Of a stretch of 38,883 bases of DNA, positions 25,155 to 33,155 are shown piece by piece (position 1 is the stretch's first letter; each line of letters opens with the position of its first letter). The notes under the pieces were generated by a model. That model saw nothing but the letters and a program-made list of their open reading frames with translations, was not told the DNA's origin and ran no database searches. Location of the stretch: NCBI RefSeq assembly GCF_001468085.1, contig NZ_LNZB01000020.1, forward strand, positions 1 to 38,883, given 5' to 3'. Origin of the DNA: Legionella waltersii (GTDB lineage Bacteria > Pseudomonadota > Gammaproteobacteria > Legionellales > Legionellaceae). The translations under genes and the position numbers were made by a program.

Positions 25155-25383
25155 ACCGATCTGCCCGTATGGGGGTAGACCAATTTTCAGTGATTCTATG
25201 CATAGCTTATCAAGCTCTGGTGTCATTTTATGAGGGTATCTGAGCAAGTAATCTAACCTCGAGAAATCAGACACCGCCCTCTAGTAAGATTAATCCATAC
25301 CAAAACCTAATAGCAGACTATAGAAAAGGCCAGTACGCAGTGACTAGTTAAATTAAGTAGACTTAATTCAATTAATTATTAAA

Positions 25384-25449
25384 ATGAGCAAGTTAGCGAA
25401 AAAGTTACACGCAAAACAACTTGGTCGCTCACGTTTAAATCAAAATTAA
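25384..25449 (+). CDS. 21-residue basic small ORF upstream of F-box gene
   Basis: MSKLAKKLHAKQLGRSRLNQ plus one residue, rich in Lys and Arg. It ends 24 bases before the F-box gene. Three TTAA tracts at roughly 10-base spacing (25353, 25363, 25372) precede it and could be a regulator-binding region. No clear ribosome binding site; coding status unproven. Confidence 0.3.
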   Translation: MSKLAKKLHAKQLGRSRLNQN

Positions 25450-25473
25450 TTGATCTGAGTTGAGGAAATTTTC

Positions 25474-26196
25474 ATGCCATTTTTTAAACCTATTGGTCGT
25501 GACAAGGATGCGTCCTTTAAGGCTAAAGCAGCTAAACCAAATCACCAAAGAGCTGTTGAAAATAAAATCGTCCCCAAAATGCAATTTAAAAAACCATTAA
25601 CCGTAAATGAAGGTTATTTTGAAACCCTACCTTCTGAAATCATTCAACACGTTATGCTGTTTTTAGATGTTAAAACCTTAGGGCGATTAGCATCAACAAA
25701 TTCTGCCATCCGTGATTTAGTAAGCCAATTTCCAGGAGAAGTTTCTGTTAAATTATTTCAATCCAACCACTGTGGAACATTCTCAGAGTTAAACAGCAAA
25801 TACCAACATTTTTTAATTGCAAAGAATGCGCGTCAGCGCGAATTAGATGCCATTAATGGAATGAAAGAGTCAATTAAACAAAAGAAAATCGAATTAAGAG
25901 GCAAGATAGGGCCATCGCATAAATACAACTGTATAAGCCAAGAAGAAAAAGCGCTTACCTTTGGCTTTCTTTTATTGGGTATTGTTGGTGGGGGTTTATT
26001 TTCTTGCTGCTTTCCAATTGAATGTGTTGTATCAGGTTTAATAGGTGGTGCCGTAGCAGCACCAGTCCCCTTAGCAGTGTCACGGACAAAAAAATGCCTT
26101 TGCCAAGCTTGCATTGAATGTAAAGAGAGCGAGATGATAGAGAGAGAAGCCAATTTAGAGAGCAATTTCCCAGAACCCAGTGCAAATCAGATCTGA
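25474..26196 (+). CDS. F-box protein with two C-terminal membrane spans
   Basis: 240 residues. After a basic N terminus, the F-box spans about 48-95 (YFETLPSEIIQHVMLFLDVK, then LGRLASTNSAIRDLV). A helical charged linker follows (about 115-150), then two hydrophobic segments (FGFLLLGIVGGGLFSCCFP and VVSGLIGGAVAAPVPLAV) and a Glu-rich tail (KESEMIEREANLESNFPEPS). The architecture matches a host-membrane-anchored SCF adaptor and is the same as in the TAG-broken gene at 19946-20686. GAGG lies 8 bases before the ATG. The acidic C terminus fits a Dot/Icm signal. No ubiquitin-target domain is recognised. Confidence 0.78.
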   Translation: MPFFKPIGRDKDASFKAKAAKPNHQRAVENKIVPKMQFKKPLTVNEGYFETLPSEIIQHVMLFLDVKTLGRLASTNSAIRDLVSQFPGEVSVKLFQSNHCGTFSELNSKYQHFLIAKNARQRELDAINGMKESIKQKKIELRGKIGPSHKYNCISQEEKALTFGFLLLGIVGGGLFSCCFPIECVVSGLIGGAVAAPVPLAVSRTKKCLCQACIECKESEMIEREANLESNFPEPSANQI

Positions 26197-26298
26197 TTTT
26201 AGATGATGTTGGATGCTTACAATAAAATTACCATTCCCTGCAAGCGCATGGGGGTGGTGGTAAAAATTTGCACATATTTTGAGGGTTTGCTATATACT

Positions 26299-26304
26299 TA
26301 TAAT
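26299..26304 (+). promoter_or_regulatory. Candidate -10 box for the aromatic pathway genes
   Basis: A perfect TATAAT 58 bases before the DAHP synthase start. No good -35 lies at 16-18 bases. If used, transcription would start near 26311, supporting the ATG at 26363 rather than upstream start codons. Confidence 0.35.
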
Positions 26305-26362
26305 ACACTTTTTAATGCGAATGATTCAAAGACCTACGCTTTTTAAAAGAGTTGAGCCAACC

Positions 26363-27421
26363 ATGTATAGTCAAATTTTAATCGATAACATCAATATTCT
26401 TTCCGAACAAGCGTTAAGTTCTCCTGAAACAATTAAATTAGAAAAGCCAATGTCTGAGCGATTGAAAGAGACTGTCTTTTTTCACCGGAAGGCAATATCA
26501 AAAATTATTCACAAAAAAGACCATCGATTATTGGTAATTTGTGGGCCCTGCTCTATTCATGATTTAAGCTCTGCCATGGAATATGCTTCGCGTTTGGCTG
26601 AGCTGAGAAATAAATACATTCAGCATTTGTACATCGTCATGCGAGTATACTTTGAAAAACCGAGAACGACCGTAGGCTGGAAAGGGTATATCAATGATCC
26701 ACATATCGATGGAACGTTTGACTTGGAGTATGGTTTAAGAAAAGCACGTTCACTCCTTATAGACATCAATGAATTGGGCTTACCCATAGCAACCGAAGCC
26801 CTGGATCCAATTACTCCTCAATACATTTCAGACTTGGTTTCTTGGTCTGCCATTGGCGCAAGGACCGCTGAGTCTCAAACTCATCGAGACATGGCCTCTG
26901 GTCTATCGATGCCCATTGGATTTAAAAATGGCACGGATGGAAGTTTATCCGTTGCATTAAACGGCATGATTGCTGCGACAAAGCCACAAGTTTTTCTGGG
27001 AATGAATTCACAAGGAAATGTCTGTTTATTAAGGACTAAAGGAAATTCAGACATACACCTTGTCTTGCGCGGAGGGAACAAACCCAACTATGAGAAAACG
27101 GATGTTCTTGCGGCAGAAAAAGCATTAAAAGAGCTCCAATTACCCTCCAGTATTATGATTGATTGCAGCCATGGTAATTCTAATAAAGATCATCGTAGAC
27201 AACCAATTGTTGTCCAGGAGGTATTAAATCAATGTTCTAAAGGATCAAAATCCATTATTGGAATCATGATCGAGTCTAATTTGTTTGAAGGTAATCAACC
27301 AAGCAATGTTCCCAAAAATGAACTGAAATATGGGATTTCAATTACTGATGCCTGCATAAGCTGGGATACTACCGTGGAAGTTCTCTCATTGTGCAATGAG
27401 GTCATGCAAAAAGCCCGTTGA
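26363..27421 (+). CDS. 3-deoxy-7-phosphoheptulonate (DAHP) synthase, type I AroF/G/H class
   Basis: 352 residues from ATG 26363, the usual length. It catalyses condensation of phosphoenolpyruvate and erythrose 4-phosphate, the first step of the shikimate pathway. Diagnostic blocks: LLVICGPCSIHD, MRVYFEKPRTTVGWKG, DLVSWSAIGARTAESQTHRD, GFKNGTDGS, VLRGGNKPNY and IMIDCSHGNSNKDHR. The metal and substrate residues (the Cys of GPCS, KPRT, DCSHGN) are intact. The frame extends upstream to 26279 but the family starts near MYSQILID. It precedes tyrA by 46 bases, like the E. coli aroF-tyrA pair, so tyrosine-type regulation is plausible; no TyrR site was identified. Which isozyme (F, G or H) cannot be decided. 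Confidence 0.95.
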   Translation: MYSQILIDNINILSEQALSSPETIKLEKPMSERLKETVFFHRKAISKIIHKKDHRLLVICGPCSIHDLSSAMEYASRLAELRNKYIQHLYIVMRVYFEKPRTTVGWKGYINDPHIDGTFDLEYGLRKARSLLIDINELGLPIATEALDPITPQYISDLVSWSAIGARTAESQTHRDMASGLSMPIGFKNGTDGSLSVALNGMIAATKPQVFLGMNSQGNVCLLRTKGNSDIHLVLRGGNKPNYEKTDVLAAEKALKELQLPSSIMIDCSHGNSNKDHRRQPIVVQEVLNQCSKGSKSIIGIMIESNLFEGNQPSNVPKNELKYGISITDACISWDTTVEVLSLCNEVMQKAR

Positions 27422-27467
27422 GAATTCGATTTTAACGGTGTAATACGATCTAAATAGAGTGATTTGT

Positions 27468-28535
27468 ATGAGCACTTTACTAAACTTGCGACAGCGAATT
27501 GATGAATTAGATGGTCAATTGATAGAAATTATTAAGCAGCGCTTGGATCTTGCAAGAGAAGTCTACGCCTTAAAATCAATGAGCGGATTGGGTATTTTTG
27601 ATGCTGACCGAGAACAAGCGATTTTTGATCGCCTTCGCATAACAGCCAATCAGCAAGGATTGTCTACTGATTTTGTGATAGACATCATGAGGCGAATTCT
27701 CAGTGAATCCTATCTTCAAGCAAAAAAATCGCCGATTTATCAGGTCAATCCTGATGTTCGCAAGATTGTTATTGTGGGGGCCAATGGAAAAATGGGCGCT
27801 CTATTTGCGAATCAATTTAAATCGTCTGGTTACCATGTACAAGAGCTCGACAAAGAGAGCGTACCCTACACAACTCAAGCATTCGAAGAGGCTGGATTGG
27901 TATTAATTTGTGTGCCCATTGAAGAGTTTTTGAGTGTCATTTCAGAGTTACCTCCTTTACCCAAGCACTGTATTCTAGCAGACATTACCAGCGTAAAATC
28001 AAAACCCATGAAAGCGATGCTTGAGGCTCATCAAGGGCCAACCGTTGGTCTGCACCCCATGTTTGGTCCGAAGGTAAAGACATTAGCCCATCAGTTGATC
28101 GTCTATTGTAAGGGAAGAGAAACAGAAAAATCCGATTGGTTGATTAAGCAACTAAACATTTGGGGGGTCCGTATCGAAATGTGTAGCCCTAAGCAGCATG
28201 ACGAGATGATGGCTTATGTACAAACGTTAAATCACCTTACCTTTTACGTGATTGGTACCTTTCTTATCAACGAGAACATTAATTTAGATTTACTCATTCG
28301 TTTAGGCACCCCCAATTCTAAAGTGCTTTTAGGTTTAATTAAGCGGTTTTTGGATCAATCGCCACAACTCTATTGGAGCCTATTCAATGCATTAGATCAT
28401 AATGCACTGGTAGGCAGCAGATTTCTTAAACACCTTGAGTCAATACTAAAAACCATATGGGAAAATGAACCCGAACAATTTATTAACCAGTTTAATACCG
28501 TTAAAATCGCTTTCGAAAAAATGACGCAGCCTTAA
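27468..28535 (+). CDS. tyrA: Bifunctional chorismate mutase/prephenate dehydrogenase (T-protein)
   Basis: 355 residues. Residues 1-90 are an AroQ-type chorismate mutase (LNLRQRIDELDGQLIEIIKQ, then RLDLAREV, ILSESYLQ). From about 100 comes the dehydrogenase: the nucleotide-binding loop IVIVGANGKMGALFA, LADITSVKS, GLHPMFGPK and the helical dimerisation region with HDEMMAYVQTLNHLTFYVIG. It converts chorismate via prephenate to 4-hydroxyphenylpyruvate in tyrosine synthesis. ATG 27468 is chosen over the GTG three codons upstream. It probably forms an operon with the DAHP synthase gene. It is directly followed by a GC-rich tandem repeat. Confidence 0.95.
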   Translation: MSTLLNLRQRIDELDGQLIEIIKQRLDLAREVYALKSMSGLGIFDADREQAIFDRLRITANQQGLSTDFVIDIMRRILSESYLQAKKSPIYQVNPDVRKIVIVGANGKMGALFANQFKSSGYHVQELDKESVPYTTQAFEEAGLVLICVPIEEFLSVISELPPLPKHCILADITSVKSKPMKAMLEAHQGPTVGLHPMFGPKVKTLAHQLIVYCKGRETEKSDWLIKQLNIWGVRIEMCSPKQHDEMMAYVQTLNHLTFYVIGTFLINENINLDLLIRLGTPNSKVLLGLIKRFLDQSPQLYWSLFNALDHNALVGSRFLKHLESILKTIWENEPEQFINQFNTVKIAFEKMTQP

Positions 28536-28569
28536 GCGATGTCATTAGGTTCGTCTATCTGGCCGCATT

Positions 28570-28905
28570 GGTCCGCTTGCTGACGCGCGCGGCTCGGTTT
28601 CTTTTTTGCTGTTTGAATCAAATGCTACTCACAGGAGGGAGTGAGTCGGTCCGCTTGCTGACGCGCGCGGCTTGGTTTCTTCTTTGCTGTCTGAATTAAA
28701 TCTTAGTTACAGCAGGGAGTGAGTTGGTCCGCTTGCTGACGCGCGCGGCTCGGTTTCTTCTTTGCTGTTTGAATCAAATGCTAGTCACAGGAGGGAGTGG
28801 GTCGGTCCGCTTGCTGACGCGCGCGGCTCGGTTTCTTCATTGCTGTCTGAATCAAATGCTAGTCACAGCAGGGAGTGAACCGAGCCGCGCGCGTCAGCAA
28901 GCGGA
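28570..28905. repeat. GC-rich 78-bp tandem repeat with inverted end copy
   Basis: Four units start at 28570, 28648, 28726 and 28804, a period of exactly 78 bases. Each contains the core CCGCTTGCTGACGCGCGCGG followed by a TTTCTTCTTTGCTG stretch and a GGGAGTG end. At 28878-28905 a 28-base inverted copy of the core closes the array, so RNA from either strand could form a very stable hairpin between it and any unit. The core is far richer in G+C than the surroundings. There are no spacers of CRISPR type. The array lies between tyrA and the gene at 29062; nothing else is seen in that 500-base gap. Confidence 0.9.
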
Positions 28906-29061
28906 TACGGAACTATCCGCTTTCACGAATGACGCTTCTTAAGGGAGTGCCATTAGGTCATGCCCAGACCTTGCTAAATGATCCCGCGTCAATGGAATTT
29001 TTGTCGCGAATCGTTTAATTTTAGCAAATTGCGATATATCCCTCATCATAGGAGAATGAAC

Positions 29062-29415
29062 ATGGCACTTAACTATATCTGTTATATCCGTAATGGACAT
29101 TTGCAAATTGAAGATGCAGATGCAGCGGGAGGACCTAAATCAGATGCAACACTGTATCCGAGTGACTCAGGATATCCTCAACGTGTGCACTTTCAGCATC
29201 CTGGAAAACATCCTTATAATCAGCATAGCAAAGAAGCCTTGGCAGTCGCAGCACACAATGCCTGGTCTGCAGCCAGTTATTCGGATGTTCCCTATCAGAA
29301 AGGGGGAATAAATGTTCTACACGGGCATGCGCGCAATGTATCTTATGCTAGGGTGCAGGCTTTAGTGGCTCCTACCGAAGATCTGGAACCGATTGTATCA
29401 GCGTTAAAAATGTAA
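29062..29415 (+). CDS. Unknown conserved-looking cytoplasmic protein (117 residues)
   Basis: MALNYICYIRNGHLQIEDAD is followed by a GYPQRVHFQHPGKHPYNQHS segment rich in His and aromatic residues and a helical AVAAHNAWSAASYSD part. No signal peptide or membrane span is present. AGGAG lies 7 bases before ATG 29062, which fixes the start; the frame extends upstream without translation signals. The family is not recognised and it stands alone. Confidence 0.6.
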   Translation: MALNYICYIRNGHLQIEDADAAGGPKSDATLYPSDSGYPQRVHFQHPGKHPYNQHSKEALAVAAHNAWSAASYSDVPYQKGGINVLHGHARNVSYARVQALVAPTEDLEPIVSALKM

Positions 29416-29605
29416 AAATTTGATGCTTGCAGAGAATCATGAACAATAGGGGCACGTCTTTTGACAAAGGGATTACTTCCGTTTGAGTCATGACCTAACC
29501 TACACTTGCTTTATCTGTAGAAATATAGGACTGATTTTTAATGACCTTGGGTCATCTTTTTTAGCTAACGGGATGGTTAAGGGCATGCCTCCATGAAATA
29601 CTACA

Positions 29606-29614
29606 TGCTATAAT
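29606..29614 (+). promoter_or_regulatory. Extended -10 promoter of the TPM gene pair
   Basis: TGCTATAAT, a perfect extended -10 element 31 bases before the first TPM gene. The -35 region (TGCCTC) is weak, as is common with extended -10 promoters. Confidence 0.5.
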
Positions 29615-29645
29615 AATACGGTGTACTCACAGGGAGAAAGTTGTG

Positions 29646-30401
29646 ATGTTAAAAAACCATCAGGCTTGGCAGAAATTATTATTTATTATGATTTCTTTGG
29701 TTATCACGACATCTCTTTTTGCGATGAATTTCCCGAATAAGCCGGCGAATGATAGTTTCATCGTTGATGAGGCAAATCTTATTGATCCCTCCACAGCAAA
29801 ACAAATTAATGAACTGATTTTTCAAGTATGGAATGAACAACGCATTCCCATTTATGTAGTAACCATTCCATCGCTTGCAAGCTATGACGCTTCAGGGGTG
29901 GGCATCGAACAATACGCCTCTCAATTATTTAATCACTGGGGCATTGGTTCACCAGATCGTAACTATGGTGTTTTATTGTTGGTTTCAAAAGGGGATCGAA
30001 AAGCGCGTATTGAATTAGGGAAAGCCTATGATCATCGCTACGATAATGAAGCAACAGACATTATGCAAAGCCTGATTATTCCTAATTTTATTAGTGATGA
30101 TTATGCGACAGGTATTTCAGAGGGCGTGAGTGGGTTAGCTGCCCTCGTTAGAGGGCAAAACATTCCCCTACCAAAAAAGCCGTGGTGGGCTTGGCCGTTA
30201 TTTATTGGTAGCGTCATTTTAATCACTGCAGTGATTGTTTCACTGTTTAAAAATGGTCGAAGCGGATGGGGATGGGCCCTCATCATCCTATTAGCTACGA
30301 TCATAGGCTATCTGTTGTGGGCTGCTACTAAAGCAGGCGGAAGTGGTGGTGGGTTTGGAGGAGGATCTTCAGGCGGTGGTGGTGCAACAGGATCTTGGTG
30401 A
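29646..30401 (+). CDS. TPM-domain membrane protein (YgcG family)
   Basis: 251 residues. A signal peptide or first membrane segment (KLLFIMISLVITTSLFAM) is followed by a TPM domain at about 35-165 (FIVDEANLIDPSTAKQINEL, YGVLLLVSKGDRKARIELG, IPNFISDDYATGISEGVSGL). Two membrane segments come next (WPLFIGSVILITAVIVSL and WALIILLATIIGYLLWA) and a Gly/Ser-rich tail (GGGFGGGSSGGGG) typical of YgcG proteins. These are often encoded beside LemA; no lemA gene is in this window. The function is poorly known. GGGAG precedes the ATG; GTG 29643 is an alternative. The second TPM gene follows 31 bases later. Confidence 0.88.
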   Translation: MLKNHQAWQKLLFIMISLVITTSLFAMNFPNKPANDSFIVDEANLIDPSTAKQINELIFQVWNEQRIPIYVVTIPSLASYDASGVGIEQYASQLFNHWGIGSPDRNYGVLLLVSKGDRKARIELGKAYDHRYDNEATDIMQSLIIPNFISDDYATGISEGVSGLAALVRGQNIPLPKKPWWAWPLFIGSVILITAVIVSLFKNGRSGWGWALIILLATIIGYLLWAATKAGGSGGGFGGGSSGGGGATGSW

Positions 30402-30432
30402 TGATAGGTTCATAATAATTAAGGAGTAAGGG

Positions 30433-31107
30433 ATGAAAAAAGCCAGTCATTCATTAACTACCGAGCAAATTCAAGAATTAGAAGAGGCCATTGCTCATGC
30501 TGAACACAACACCAGTGGTGAAATTGTTCCTGTGATTGCTACTTGTTCTTCTCATTATCATCATGCAAATATGGTGGTGGGGTTTGTTTTTTCGTTGATT
30601 GCTTTTGCCGTATTATGGTGTATGACCGAAATAAAGCCTACCTCTACGTGGAGTGAGGAACATGTTCTCTCAGTTGGTTTGCCTATTTTTTTATTCACAG
30701 AAATTGCTGCCTTTATTTTAGGAATGCTTTTTGCGGGACTAATTCCCCATTTGAAATTATTTTTTATTTCGCAAAAGGAAATGCAGCAGGAGGTAACCCG
30801 CGCTGCACATCAAGCGTTTTTTAATTTACACGTCGCAAAAACACCCACGAGTACCGGGGTGGTGATCTATGTATCTCTATTTGAACACCTTGTTTGTGTA
30901 CAAGGTGATACCGCTATCAGTGAAAAATTATCCCAAGAAGATTGGCAATACATCAACGATTTGGTGATTCAAGACATTAAGAATAATCAATTAGCGAACG
31001 GATTGAAAAAAGCGATTTTAGAAATGGGAACATTGCTAGCAAACTATTTTCCCGCTACCCCTATTAATTCTAATGAATTACATAACAAAGTTTATTTGTT
31101 GGACTAG
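30433..31107 (+). CDS. TPM-domain membrane protein, second of pair
   Basis: 224 residues. A short TPM-like N-terminal part (LTTEQIQELEEAIAHAEHNT, SGEIVPVIAT) leads into two membrane segments (MVVGFVFSLIAFAVLWCM and LPIFLFTEIAAFILGMLFAG) and a cytoplasmic or periplasmic TPM remainder (GVVIYVSLFEHLVCVQGDTA, LANGLKKAILEMGTLLANYF). This split layout is the usual second TPM protein in LemA/TPM clusters. AAGGAG is followed by the ATG at good spacing. It is probably co-transcribed with the preceding gene. Confidence 0.85.
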   Translation: MKKASHSLTTEQIQELEEAIAHAEHNTSGEIVPVIATCSSHYHHANMVVGFVFSLIAFAVLWCMTEIKPTSTWSEEHVLSVGLPIFLFTEIAAFILGMLFAGLIPHLKLFFISQKEMQQEVTRAAHQAFFNLHVAKTPTSTGVVIYVSLFEHLVCVQGDTAISEKLSQEDWQYINDLVIQDIKNNQLANGLKKAILEMGTLLANYFPATPINSNELHNKVYLLD

Positions 31108-31245
31108 AATAACAGCGATGCACAATACCCGTGCCTGGCCTTTAATGGTGTCTTTTCAATTTGATCTTGCCTGCTAAGACATCACCAAACGATGATTCAG
31201 ATATTGCCTATACTTTTGGTATAAGTTCTTTCATAGAGTTTACTT

Positions 31246-32739
31246 ATGCCACGTCCAGTTATTGGTTTAGTTTGTAAAGATCTGAAAATGGGGGTGTCCT
31301 TTTATCAGCAACTCGAAGCCATGATGGCTATACTATGGCCAGATGAAACACAAAGACCGATTATCTATGGTGAATTTGGTTTAGATTCCAGCTCAACTGC
31401 TGATGTGGTTAAGTCTAAGAGCTGTGATTGTATTTTTAATCTAAGTCCTGAAGTAGTCGTCGACTCAGGTGATTTACCAGAATTACCTAAAAAAACTAAA
31501 AATTTAATGAATGAATTACGCAGCCAATCTGGTGTTGTCTTAACAGCACAAGAAGCTCGAATCTTTCATAAGCTGTGTTTAAGAATGGGGGAATATACTC
31601 CCCCTGCGCAGCCTAAAGTTGACGATCATAATGTTGTAAGCGTTATCGGTGGAATGGGGCCTATAGCTGGTGCTAATTTTTTAAGGTCACTAGCAGAAAG
31701 TTTGGATGATATTGACGTTGATGAGGAAACAACAATTAAGCTTTATTCAAATCCTCAATTACCTGGAAAACATATACCAAGTAACGAATGTATTGATTGT
31801 ATCAAGCATACTGCAGATTATTTAGGGCGCTTTCGAGATTTTGTAAATAACGCGAAAGGTGTCTTAGTTGCTCCTTGCAATACCTTTCATACTAATGTTC
31901 CAAATTTAAGCTATATTTCCGCAATTAATGAAAAAATTCTTCATATTGTTAAACAAGTTGAGACAAGGATGTTTAGTGATGATAGATTTCAGACCGTTGC
32001 AGTAATGGGAGCAGAGCGGACAGTGGATAAAGGCTTGTATGAAGGCATTTTTGAGGGATCAGGCAAAACTATTTTTTCTTTGAAAGATCATCCAAAGTAT
32101 AAGAAGTTAGTCCAAGAAGGAATAAACTTGGTAAAAGCAGGGCAAGCAACTGCTGGCGGCGATAAATTTCGTGAGGTTATTGATTTTATTAAAGAAAAAT
32201 CACCTGGTTCGCCAATAATTCTAGGTTGTACTGAAATAGTAGTGGGTTGTAAAGCAGTAGGTATGGTGATTGAGTATCCTTTATACGATTCTGCAAGTAT
32301 TTTAGCAGAGGCTACTGCACAACAAGTCTTGCTTTCATCTTCTGAGCCACGAAATGAGCAGTTTCAAGAAAGTAGAGACATCGATCATTTTGTGTTCTCT
32401 TTAAAACAAAACATCACCCGTTTTCAATTACTAGAGTCTAAAAATGGAAGAAATATAGACGATAAATGCGAAGAATTACTTGAAAAGATAACACAAATAT
32501 TTACAGATAATAAAAAAGCCCCTATTCAGAAATACAAAGAAATTCTTAAAATACTAATTTCTGATTTTGTAGATCCAAAAATGAATTCACAGCTTAGACC
32601 ACTCCTTGGAAAACTCATTTCACCAGAGCTCCCTAATTTGGATCTTGCTCAGTTAAAAGAGTTTAGTGCTCAACTCGATAAATTACCTGAGCCCCAAGCA
32701 GAGGTTCAGGTCCAATTAGCTGCAAAAGGCTCTGAATAA
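31246..32739 (+). CDS. Aspartate/glutamate racemase-domain protein with N- and C-terminal extensions
   Basis: 497 residues, about twice the length of ordinary Asp/Glu racemases. The racemase fold spans about 130-360: VIGGMGPIAGANF (132), APCNTFHTN (first catalytic Cys211) and ILGCTEIVVG (second catalytic Cys328). Both cysteines of the two-base mechanism are present. Residues 1-125 begin with a strand-like VIGLVCKDLKMGVSFYQQLE segment, and 375-497 form a helical tail (CEELLEKITQIFTDNKKAPI) ending in an acidic, Gln-rich stretch. There is no signal peptide. It may be a cytoplasmic amino acid racemase or a secreted effector acting on host or wall amino acids; the extensions and neighbours favour the latter. 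ATG 31246 is the first in frame. Confidence 0.75.
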   Translation: MPRPVIGLVCKDLKMGVSFYQQLEAMMAILWPDETQRPIIYGEFGLDSSSTADVVKSKSCDCIFNLSPEVVVDSGDLPELPKKTKNLMNELRSQSGVVLTAQEARIFHKLCLRMGEYTPPAQPKVDDHNVVSVIGGMGPIAGANFLRSLAESLDDIDVDEETTIKLYSNPQLPGKHIPSNECIDCIKHTADYLGRFRDFVNNAKGVLVAPCNTFHTNVPNLSYISAINEKILHIVKQVETRMFSDDRFQTVAVMGAERTVDKGLYEGIFEGSGKTIFSLKDHPKYKKLVQEGINLVKAGQATAGGDKFREVIDFIKEKSPGSPIILGCTEIVVGCKAVGMVIEYPLYDSASILAEATAQQVLLSSSEPRNEQFQESRDIDHFVFSLKQNITRFQLLESKNGRNIDDKCEELLEKITQIFTDNKKAPIQKYKEILKILISDFVDPKMNSQLRPLLGKLISPELPNLDLAQLKEFSAQLDKLPEPQAEVQVQLAAKGSE

Positions 32740-32869
32740 TGCGTACTCCGTTGCAAGCAATTCCCCTGCGATTCTGAGAAGATACAACGGTCGTTATTTT
32801 GGGTTCTCTTAATCCAAACTCCAATTGGTCATGATGAGATTGAATTGATTATTAATTCAGCAATTTGGG

Positions 32870-32898
32870 TTGTTGTTGTCCTTTTTTTGTGGTAAAAT
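32870..32898 (+). promoter_or_regulatory. Candidate promoter upstream of second YPSHK small ORF
   Basis: TTGTTG (32870-32875), a 17-base spacer and TAAAAT (32893-32898). The -10 ends 33 bases before the small ORF's ATG, mirroring the arrangement at 17430-17492. Confidence 0.45.
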
Positions 32899-32931
32899 AC
32901 CTTTAATTGTTAATCAAGATTCGCTTGTTTG

Positions 32932-33027
32932 ATGAAGACTGCAAATACTACCTATACAACCAGCAATTCTGTTTTTAAGGCTCGTTATCCAAGTCATAAA
33001 CTCATTCCGGACTCCTTTTCCCTTTGA
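32932..33027 (+). CDS. 31-residue small ORF with ARYPSHK motif (upstream of 33156 gene)
   Basis: MKTANTTYTTSNSVF leads to ARYPSHKLIP at residues 17-26 and a TGA at codon 32. After the TGA the frame is open for another 45 codons (ALYCALNNPSDIKQNPELDL and more) to a stop at 33163-33165, overlapping the next gene's start. It could therefore be a leader peptide or the N-terminal piece of a decayed larger gene. Same length and register as the ORF at 17492. No ribosome binding site is obvious. Confidence 0.4.
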   Translation: MKTANTTYTTSNSVFKARYPSHKLIPDSFSL

Positions 33028-33155
33028 GCGCTTTATTGCGCGCTAAACAATCCTAGCGATATTAAACAAAACCCAGAACTCGATCTTACCGTGGTGATAA
33101 GTGGTGGATTAAGTGCAATTGGTTTTGACCCTATACGATATCGTTCCTTGCGGAC

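Noticed and set aside
28570..28905. CRISPR array
   Set aside because: The whole 78-base unit is repeated, there are no unique spacers of uniform length, and no cas genes are present.
28724..28942. 72-codon ORF in the GC-rich repeats
   Set aside because: Arises because the 78-base unit is a multiple of three and lacks stops in one frame; no translation signal.
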